This document shows, one piece after another, positions 1 to 5,294 of a DNA stretch of 5,748 nucleotides. Under the pieces are notes generated by a model. That model was not told the DNA's origin. It made no database searches and was given only the letters and a program-made list of their open reading frames with translations. Positions within the stretch are counted from its first letter, which is position 1. Every line of letters begins with the position of its first letter. The position numbers and the translations under genes are program-made. This DNA is from Actinomycetota bacterium. Its GTDB lineage: Bacteria; Actinomycetota; Acidimicrobiia; Acidimicrobiales; Ilumatobacteraceae. The stretch covers positions 1 to 5,748 of the forward strand of contig WLEG01000133.1 in NCBI GenBank assembly GCA_009704425.1, given 5' to 3'.

Positions 1-1088
1 GACACCGTGGAGTACGCCAGAACCTTCTTGATGTCGTGTTGGACGAACGCCAACAGCGCCGCGATCACGATGGTGATGCCACCGATGAGCACGATGAAGT
101 TGATGTTGGTGTCACCGATCTTCATGCCCTCCCAGAACACCGGGTAGAGGCGACCGACCAGGAAGACACCGGCCACGACCATGGTGCTGGAGTGCAACAG
201 CGAACTGACGGGGGTCGGGCCGGCCATGGCGTCGGGCAACCACGTGTGCAACGGGAACTGACCGCTCTTGCCGATGCAGGCGACGAACAACGCCACCGCA
301 CCCCACGTGAGCGCGCTCTGGCTGGCGGCGCCGGACATGGCCCACGCCGACAGGCCGCTGATGTTGAAACCCGAGACACCGAGGTTCGCCTGGGTCCAGT
401 TGTTGGCCGAGAAGAACAGGATGCCGGTTCCGATGAGCAGTCCCATGTCGCCGACGCGAACGGTGAAGAAGGCCTTCAACGCCGCGCGGGAGTTCGCTTC
501 TTCCTCCCACCAGTGACCGATGAGCATGAACGAGCAGAGACCCATGATCTCCCAGCCCAGGATGAGCTGGACCATGTTCGGGGCCAGAACCATGCACAAC
601 ATGCCGGCCGAGAACAAGGTGAGAGCGGCGAAGAAGTGCGTGTACCGACGATCACCGCGCAGGTACTCGAGGGAGTAGATCTGCACGAGGCTGGAGATGA
701 ACGCCACGACCACGAGCAGCGTGAGCGCCAAACCGTCGATGTGCTGGCCGATTCCGAACTCGAATCCCCCGCTCTGCCACCAGGTCCACTCACGGATGAT
801 CGGGCCGACGAACGGGGCGGCATGGTGCGCGCCTTCCTCGGCGGCCGAATGGGCGGCGTGCGAGACAGCGTCGACCCGCTGGATCCACTGCCATGCGGCG
901 CCCACGGCCAACACGAGTGAGGCGAGCATGGAAGCCACGCCGAACTCGCTGCCCTTCATCGGCATCTTCTTGCCGAGGAAGATGATGAGGACGAACGCCA
1001 CGGCCGGGACGATGGGGATCACCCAGGCGTTCTCGAGGAACCACCCGGAGGAGGCGTGGACTTCTGCGGTTGCTTCTGCGGCGAGCAT
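1..1088 (-). CDS. nuoL: NADH-quinone oxidoreductase subunit L (ND5, antiporter-like), 3' end cut off by the window
   Basis: NuoL is the distal Mrp-antiporter-like proton pump of complex I. The first 362 residues are visible, a little over half of the usual 600 to 680. The frame starts at ATG 1088-1086, with GAAGGG upstream inside the end of nuoK, and stays open to base 1. Key residues are present: Glu180 in LILGWEIMGLCSFMLIGHWW (E. coli Glu144), Lys274 in CIGKSGQFPLHTWLPDAM (E. coli Lys229), the AGPTPVSSLLHSSTMVVAGV helix with His299, and the HDIKKVLAYST motif (351-361). The usual HAATM reads HSSTM here. A His-rich loop (residues 77-89) after the second helix should face the outer side of the membrane. 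The order K then L and the charged helix residues argue for NuoL rather than NuoM or NuoN. The HL lateral helix and C-terminus lie outside the window. Confidence 0.96.
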   Translation of the reverse strand, partial: MLAAEATAEVHASSGWFLENAWVIPIVPAVAFVLIIFLGKKMPMKGSEFGVASMLASLVLAVGAAWQWIQRVDAVSHAAHSAAEEGAHHAAPFVGPIIREWTWWQSGGFEFGIGQHIDGLALTLLVVVAFISSLVQIYSLEYLRGDRRYTHFFAALTLFSAGMLCMVLAPNMVQLILGWEIMGLCSFMLIGHWWEEEANSRAALKAFFTVRVGDMGLLIGTGILFFSANNWTQANLGVSGFNISGLSAWAMSGAASQSALTWGAVALFVACIGKSGQFPLHTWLPDAMAGPTPVSSLLHSSTMVVAGVFLVGRLYPVFWEGMKIGDTNINFIVLIGGITIVIAALLAFVQHDIKKVLAYSTV

Positions 1089-1091
1089 CGA

Positions 1092-1391
1092 TCAGCCCTT
1101 CATCTCGGACAGGTCGTCGAGCGCGATCGTGCGCCGGTTGCGGTAGATGAGCAACACCATGGCCAGACCGACACCCACCTCGGCGGCGGCGATGGCGATG
1201 ATGTACAGCGCGAACGTGTTGCCGTCGACCGAGCCGTGACGCACCGAGAAGGCGAGCAGGTTCAGGTTGACGGAGTTGAGGATGAGTTCGATGCTCATGA
1301 GCACCATGACGGCGTTCTTGCGCGCCAGCACGCCGTAGACGCCGATGCAGAAGAGCACGGCACCCAAGAGGAGGAATTGAGCGGTCAACAT
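1092..1391 (-). CDS. nuoK: NADH-quinone oxidoreductase subunit K (ND4L family membrane subunit)
   Basis: NuoK is a three-helix membrane subunit, distantly related in role to MrpC, that lies between NuoJ and the antiporter-like subunits and takes part in proton transfer. At 99 residues it has the usual length. The two membrane-buried glutamates essential in E. coli (Glu36 and Glu72) are present as Glu35, in LMSIELILNSVNLNLLAF, and Glu71, in IIAIAAAEVGVGLAMVLLIYRN. The ATG at 1391 is preceded by GGAAGGA within the end of nuoJ, about 11 bases upstream. The C-terminal tail (LDDLSEMKG) is short and polar. The stop is three bases before the nuoL start, so the two are probably translated in sequence. 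Confidence 0.97.
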   Translation of the reverse strand: MLTAQFLLLGAVLFCIGVYGVLARKNAVMVLMSIELILNSVNLNLLAFSVRHGSVDGNTFALYIIAIAAAEVGVGLAMVLLIYRNRRTIALDDLSEMKG

Positions 1392-1398
1392 GGCGGCC

Positions 1399-1920
1399 TC
1401 AGTCCTTCCGCGCCAACACGATGGCGCCGATGACGGCGACGAGCAGAACGAACGAGAGCGCCCAGAAGGGCAGCAGATACGGACCGAAGATGTCGTCGCT
1501 GATCAGCTGGATCGGAACCTGGCTCATCTCGCCCGGGTTCTCGATGAGCTTCTCGTCCCGGAATCCGTCGACGATCACCCACGACATCACTCCGAGCATC
1601 AGCAACGAGACCGGGATGGCGATCTTCCAGTTCTTGTTGTTCAGATCGTTCTCGGCGCCGATGCGCGCGCGGGTGAGCATGGTTCCGAACAGGAACAACA
1701 CCATCACCGCGCCGACGTAGACCAGAACCTGGGTGATGGCCACGAACTCGGCCGACAACAGCAGGTACTGGGCGGCGGCTCCGGACAGAACCACGACCAA
1801 CCAGAGCGCGGCGTGCACCACGTTGTTCACCGTGACCACCCGCAGGGCTCCCACGACCATCAGCAGGGCGATGATTCCGAAGCCGATGTTCTGGGCCACG
1901 AGCAGGTCGGCGGCCAACAT
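1399..1920 (-). CDS. nuoJ: NADH-quinone oxidoreductase subunit J (ND6 family membrane subunit)
   Basis: NuoJ is a five-helix membrane subunit between NuoH and NuoK. Its third helix is thought to couple quinone chemistry to proton pumping. The 173 residues show helices at about 10-30, 33-52, 57-80, 99-118 and 148-170. The third carries the hallmark AEFVAITQVLVYVGAVMVLF (58-77) with the conserved Tyr68-Val-Gly at the bend. The end, YLLPFWALSFVLLVAVIGAIVLARKD, is standard for the family. The loop at about 119-147 is polar. The ATG at 1920 overlaps the nuoI stop (TGATG) with AAGGG about nine bases upstream. The longer frame that reads back into nuoI has no NuoJ-like sequence. The stop lies seven bases before nuoK. 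Confidence 0.95.
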   Translation of the reverse strand: MLAADLLVAQNIGFGIIALLMVVGALRVVTVNNVVHAALWLVVVLSGAAAQYLLLSAEFVAITQVLVYVGAVMVLFLFGTMLTRARIGAENDLNNKNWKIAIPVSLLMLGVMSWVIVDGFRDEKLIENPGEMSQVPIQLISDDIFGPYLLPFWALSFVLLVAVIGAIVLARKD

Positions 1921-2411
1921 CACTTCTTGCCCTTCTTCTCGGCGCCGGCCTCGAGGGCCGGGGCTTCGGGCACTGTTTCCATCCACTCGCCCAACTTCAC
2001 CTTGTCGTGCAGAAGGTCGGCGATGCGCGGCTCGCTGTACTCGTACTCGGGACTCCAGAACAGAGCGTCGAACGGGCACACCTCCACGCAGATACCGCAG
2101 TACATGCACAGTGCGTAGTCGATGTCGAAACGGTCGAGCTTGTTGACCTGACGGGGCTTGCCGCCGGCGCGACGGGGAGGCGCCAGTTCCTTGTGGCCCT
2201 CGATGTAGATGCACCAGTCCGGGCAGGACCGCGCACACAGCATGCAGGACGTGCAGTTGTCCTCGCGCAGGGCGATGACCCCACGCGCGCGAACCGGCGG
2301 GGCTTCCTTCTCGTGCGGATATTGGACGGTGTTCGCACCATCGATCGTGGTGCGCTTGAGGGTGTTCAGCGTGACGCCGAGACCCTTCAGAAGACCGGGG
2401 ACCTTGGGCAT
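1920..2411 (-). CDS. nuoI: NADH-quinone oxidoreductase subunit I (8Fe ferredoxin subunit)
   Basis: NuoI carries the two 4Fe-4S clusters (N6a and N6b) that relay electrons towards NuoB cluster N2. The 163-residue protein has two CxxCxxCxxxCP motifs: Cys53, 56, 59 and 63 (CTSCMLCARSCP), and Cys102, 105, 108 and 112 (CMYCGICVEVCP). All eight ligands are present. An additional Cys67 follows in CPDWCIYI. An amphipathic N-terminal stretch (GLLKGLGVTLNTLKR) is the usual membrane-anchoring helix. The phrases ARGVIAL, CMLCAR-CPDWCIYI and GICVEVCPFDALFWSPEYEY resemble what I recall of NuoI from the second, EFG-less nuo cluster of Streptomyces more than they resemble canonical mycobacterial NuoI; this is from memory and not searched. 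The C-terminus is basic (EKKGKK). The ATG at 2411 overlaps the nuoH stop, with AAGGTGG seven bases upstream. A longer open frame upstream lies in nuoH and is rejected. Confidence 0.96.
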   Translation of the reverse strand: MPKVPGLLKGLGVTLNTLKRTTIDGANTVQYPHEKEAPPVRARGVIALREDNCTSCMLCARSCPDWCIYIEGHKELAPPRRAGGKPRQVNKLDRFDIDYALCMYCGICVEVCPFDALFWSPEYEYSEPRIADLLHDKVKLGEWMETVPEAPALEAGAEKKGKK

Positions 2412-3469
2412 CAGAACGCCACCTTCAAGATCGCGGTGATCATGATGTTCACCAGGGAGACGGGGACGAGAACCTTCCACGCGAACCGCTGCAACTGGTC
2501 CTCGCGGAATCGCGGGTAGCTGAAGCGGACCCACATGATGATGAAGGAGAGCAACATCATCTTGGTGACCATGATCAGCGGACCGACGACGTTCATCCAG
2601 TTGTCGACGCTGTCCATGGTGTCCCAGCCGAACCAGGCGAACGGGATGCCCCAGCCGCCGAGGAAGAGCACGGACGCGATGAGCGAGAAGACGCCGGCGG
2701 TGGCGAACTCGGCGATGAAGAAGGTGAGGAAGCGGAAGCCCGAGTACTCGGTCATGTAACCCGACACCAGCTCGGACTCCGCGATCGGCATGTCGAAGGG
2801 CGTCTGGGTGAGTTCGGCCTGCACCGCGATCATGAAGATGATGAATCCGACGAACTGGGTGAGGATGTAGGGGTTACCGAGCCCGTCCCATCCGAACATC
2901 GAGCCGGCGTTCTGCGCGAGCACGATGTCCTGGAGGTTCATGGTGCCGGCCTGGATGATGACGCCGATGACCGCCAACACCATCGGCAACTCGTACGCGA
3001 TCAACTGACCGGCGGCGCGCAGACCACCGAGCAAGGAGTACTTGTTGGCACTGGCCCAGCCGGCGATGAGGATTCCGAGCACGCTGACCGACGACACCGC
3101 CAACATGTAGAACACACCGGCTTCGAAGTTCGTGAACCACGCGTCGGGCCCGAAGGGCACCACGGCCACCAGAAGGAAGGTGGAGACCAGCACCACCAGT
3201 GGGGCGATCTTGAAGATGAACCGATCGGCGCGTTCGGGGGTGATGTCTTCCTTCTGCAGCCACTTGCCGACCTCGGCGAACAACTGCATCGACCCGTAGG
3301 GTCCGGCCTCCATCGGCCCGAGACGACTCTGCATGAACGACATCATCTTGAAGAGGAAGACGTACACGATGGTGCCGGCCGGCAACAGGACGGCCACGAC
3401 CCCACCGAGCACGCGCAACAGCGCTTGGGCCCAGTACGGCAGATCGGCGGCGAGCAATGCGGCGTTCAT
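2411..3469 (-). CDS. nuoH: NADH-quinone oxidoreductase subunit H (ND1 family membrane subunit)
   Basis: NuoH is the membrane subunit that docks the peripheral arm, forms the entry and floor of the quinone tunnel, and holds the start of the proton path (E-channel). The 352 residues contain several membrane helices, starting at about 17-42. Family motifs include MQSRLGPMEAGPYG (46-59), KEDITPERADRF, NKYSLLGGLRAAGQLIAYELPM (142-163) with conserved Glu160, and TPFDMPIAESELVSGYMTEYSG (223-244). Within the last motif the consensus NRxPFDxPEAExEL reads TQTPFDMPIAESEL, so an otherwise near-universal Glu is Ile229 and the Arg is Gln222. The ATG at 3469 is chosen because it overlaps the nuoD stop (TGATG) and starts just before the first helix; the 28 extra upstream codons lie inside nuoD and do not look like NuoH. 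The stop overlaps the nuoI start in the same way. Confidence 0.96.
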   Translation of the reverse strand: MNAALLAADLPYWAQALLRVLGGVVAVLLPAGTIVYVFLFKMMSFMQSRLGPMEAGPYGSMQLFAEVGKWLQKEDITPERADRFIFKIAPLVVLVSTFLLVAVVPFGPDAWFTNFEAGVFYMLAVSSVSVLGILIAGWASANKYSLLGGLRAAGQLIAYELPMVLAVIGVIIQAGTMNLQDIVLAQNAGSMFGWDGLGNPYILTQFVGFIIFMIAVQAELTQTPFDMPIAESELVSGYMTEYSGFRFLTFFIAEFATAGVFSLIASVLFLGGWGIPFAWFGWDTMDSVDNWMNVVGPLIMVTKMMLLSFIIMWVRFSYPRFREDQLQRFAWKVLVPVSLVNIMITAILKVAF

Positions 3470-4650
3470 CAGCGGTCGATGTCCCCGAGGATGAAGTACA
3501 ACGACGCCAGGATCGTGATGATGTCGGGCACGTACACGCCCTTGAGGACCCACGGCACGATCGAGATGTTGTTGAAGCTGGCCGAGCGGATCTTGGTTCG
3601 GAACGGACCGAGGTCGCCCTTGCTGACCACGTAGTAGCCCATCTCACCGAGCGGATTCTCGGTGGACACCCAGGCCTCGCCCTCGGGCACCTTGATGATG
3701 CGCGGGACCTTGGCCATCACCGGACCCGACGGAATGTCGTCGAGCAACTGATCGACGATGCGGGTGGACTCACGAACCTCTTGCAAGCGCACCCAGCAAC
3801 GCGCGTAGCTGTCGCCGTCGGGGTGGGTCCACACCTTCCAGTCCACCTTGTTCCACGCCATCGGCAGGGTCTGGTCACGACGCAGGTCCCAGTCGACGCC
3901 ACTGGCGCGCAGGTTCGCGCCCGACAAGCCGTACTGCATCGCGACGTCCTTCGGAATGACACCGATGCCGCGAGTACGACTCTGGAAGATCTCGTTGCCG
4001 AAGAGCAGGTTCTCCATCTCGTCACAGAAGTTGCGCAACTTCTTCATGACCACGCGGGTCTCGTCGATGAAGCCGGCCGGCAGATCGTCCTTGAGGCCGC
4101 CGATGCGGTCGAAGTTCGGATGGAATCGTCCACCCGTGGCACCTTCGATGAGGTTCAACACGTACTCGCGGTCACGGAACGCCATGAACACCGGGGTGAT
4201 GGCACCCATCTGGACACCCAGGTCACCGAGGAACAACGAGACGTTGGCGATGCGCGACAACTCGAACAGGATGGTGCGGATCCATTGGGCGCGCGGCGGC
4301 GCCTCGATCTCCATCAACTTCTCGGCGGCCAGGATGAACGGAACCTCGTTGGCGAAACTGCCCAGCCAGTCGATGCGATTGACCAACGCGGTCACCTGCG
4401 GATAGGTGCGCACCTCGGTGAGCTTCTCGTAACCGCGGTGCATGTATCCGCACGACGGTTCGGCCCACACCACCTGCTCGCCGTCGAGACGAGCGATGAT
4501 GCGCAACGTTCCGTGGGTGGCCGGGTGCTGCGGTCCGATGTTGAGGGTCATGCCCTCGGTCTCGAGTTCGACGTTCAGGCGCGCGTCGGCGGCCTGGGCC
4601 GCGATGTACGACAACTGACGTCGATCGATCAACGATTCGGTGGAGGTCAT
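3469..4650 (-). CDS. nuoD: NADH-quinone oxidoreductase subunit D (49 kDa family), divergent quinone site
   Basis: NuoD forms most of the quinone-reducing chamber beside cluster N2 and is related to the large subunit of NiFe hydrogenases. At 393 residues it has the hallmarks MTLNIGPQHPATHGTLR (34-50), GYMHRGYEKLTE, RFHPNFDRIGG (175-185), GVIPKDVAMQYGLSGANLRASG, GEMGYYVVSKGD and the terminal GDIDR. The N-terminal hydrogenase-type Cys pairs are absent, as expected for complex I. Compared with Thermus Nqo4 as I remember it, His38 is kept (His46), but Tyr87 is Trp95, Asp139 is Gln147, His58 is Ser66 and His129 is Val137. About 24 residues around the usual HFK segment are missing after SGPV (about 308-311). 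The start ATG overlaps the nuoC stop as ATGA, with GGAAGG upstream. The gene runs straight into nuoH (TGATG), with no nuoE, nuoF or nuoG between. The family assignment is secure; the altered pocket suggests an Fpo-like, EFG-less complex. Confidence 0.96.
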   Translation of the reverse strand: MTSTESLIDRRQLSYIAAQAADARLNVELETEGMTLNIGPQHPATHGTLRIIARLDGEQVVWAEPSCGYMHRGYEKLTEVRTYPQVTALVNRIDWLGSFANEVPFILAAEKLMEIEAPPRAQWIRTILFELSRIANVSLFLGDLGVQMGAITPVFMAFRDREYVLNLIEGATGGRFHPNFDRIGGLKDDLPAGFIDETRVVMKKLRNFCDEMENLLFGNEIFQSRTRGIGVIPKDVAMQYGLSGANLRASGVDWDLRRDQTLPMAWNKVDWKVWTHPDGDSYARCWVRLQEVRESTRIVDQLLDDIPSGPVMAKVPRIIKVPEGEAWVSTENPLGEMGYYVVSKGDLGPFRTKIRSASFNNISIVPWVLKGVYVPDIITILASLYFILGDIDR

Positions 4651-5294
4651 TCGGCGTCGCCTTCCTCATCGTCGGACCCGCCGGGGAGCGGCTCCACATC
4701 GACGATGCCGGGCCACGGCTTCACGATGCGGGCCAGGAGCGGGAAGTCCTTGCGGAGCGGATGGCCCTCGAAGTCGGAGGGCAGGTACATGTTGCGAAGG
4801 TCGGGGTGTCCGGCGAATCCGATGCCGAACATCTCGTGCGTCTCGCGCTCGTGCCAGTTCGCACCGGCGAAGACCGGAATCCAGGACTCGACGACGGGTT
4901 CGGAGTCGGGAACGTCGCACTTCACGTTCACACCGACGTGCAACGTGGGGTGAACCACACGGGCCAACACCTGCATGCGGGTCTCTCCGCCCGCGTAACC
5001 CTGGGCGATGGTGTCGTCGCGCTCGGGAGCCGGAGCGGTGGGATCGTCCTCGCCCTTGCCGAACGGCGACGGCATCCAGTCGATCGCCGAAAGGAAACAG
5101 AAGTAATCGAATCCGAGCGAACGCAACGCGAGCCCGGTGGCACGCCAGGCGTCGGTGCGAACCCGCACCCACACGTCGTCGCCGGGCTTCACGAGGCTGT
5201 CGAGCAGCGCGTCGCCGATGGCCGAGCGCAGATCGTCGACGATGCGCTCGCGCAGGGTGTCCCCGGGAATGGCGGCAACGGCGTCAGTCGACAC
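4647..5294 (-). CDS. nuoC: NADH-quinone oxidoreductase subunit C (30 kDa subunit family)
   Basis: NuoC is a peripheral-arm subunit that binds NuoD and stabilises the Q module; it has no cofactor. The 215-residue protein starts at GTG. An N-terminal alpha/beta domain (about residues 15-140) leads into the family signature WHERETHEMFGI (148-158), then GHPDLRNMYLP and EGHPLRKDFPLLARIVKPWPG (up to 196). The His-containing form WHERETHEMF, in place of the proteobacterial WYEREVYDMF, and the KPWPG ending are what I recall from mycobacterial and streptomycete NuoC, which supports an actinobacterial host. A Pro/Asp-rich segment (about 75-97) looks like a loop insertion. The last 11 residues are strongly acidic. 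NuoC is a separate gene here, not fused to NuoD as in E. coli. It overlaps nuoB by 11 bases and nuoD by 4 (ATGA). Confidence 0.95.
   Translation of the reverse strand: MSTDAVAAIPGDTLRERIVDDLRSAIGDALLDSLVKPGDDVWVRVRTDAWRATGLALRSLGFDYFCFLSAIDWMPSPFGKGEDDPTAPAPERDDTIAQGYAGGETRMQVLARVVHPTLHVGVNVKCDVPDSEPVVESWIPVFAGANWHERETHEMFGIGFAGHPDLRNMYLPSDFEGHPLRKDFPLLARIVKPWPGIVDVEPLPGGSDDEEGDAE

Noticed and set aside
36..920. A 294-codon open frame on the plus strand, antisense to nuoL
   Set aside because: Its composition (Asp, Glu, His, Arg, Gln, Gly, with almost no hydrophobic clusters) is typical of the complement of a membrane-protein gene, and the minus-strand nuoL frame over the same bases is unmistakable.
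1390..2118. A 242-codon plus-strand open frame opposite nuoJ and the end of nuoI
   Set aside because: Low-complexity His/Gln/Asp/Glu-rich antisense reading of hydrophobic helices; no family features, and it crosses the nuoI/nuoJ junction.
2411..3553. A longer nuoH reading from an ATG at 3553
   Set aside because: The first 28 codons overlap the end of nuoD and are not membrane-like; the ATG at 3469 is coupled to the nuoD stop and gives a normal NuoH.
3469..4650. NuoD as a NiFe hydrogenase large subunit, because of its short form without the HFK segment
   Set aside because: The N- and C-terminal Cys pairs that bind the NiFe centre are absent; the protein keeps GPQHPATHG and ends in GDIDR as in complex I.
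3457..4953. A 498-codon open frame on the plus strand, antisense to nuoD and part of nuoC
   Set aside because: It mirrors the well-supported nuoD and nuoC frames, is rich in Asp, His, Arg, Val and Gly as expected from a GC-rich antisense frame, has no recognisable domain, and spans a gene junction on the other strand.
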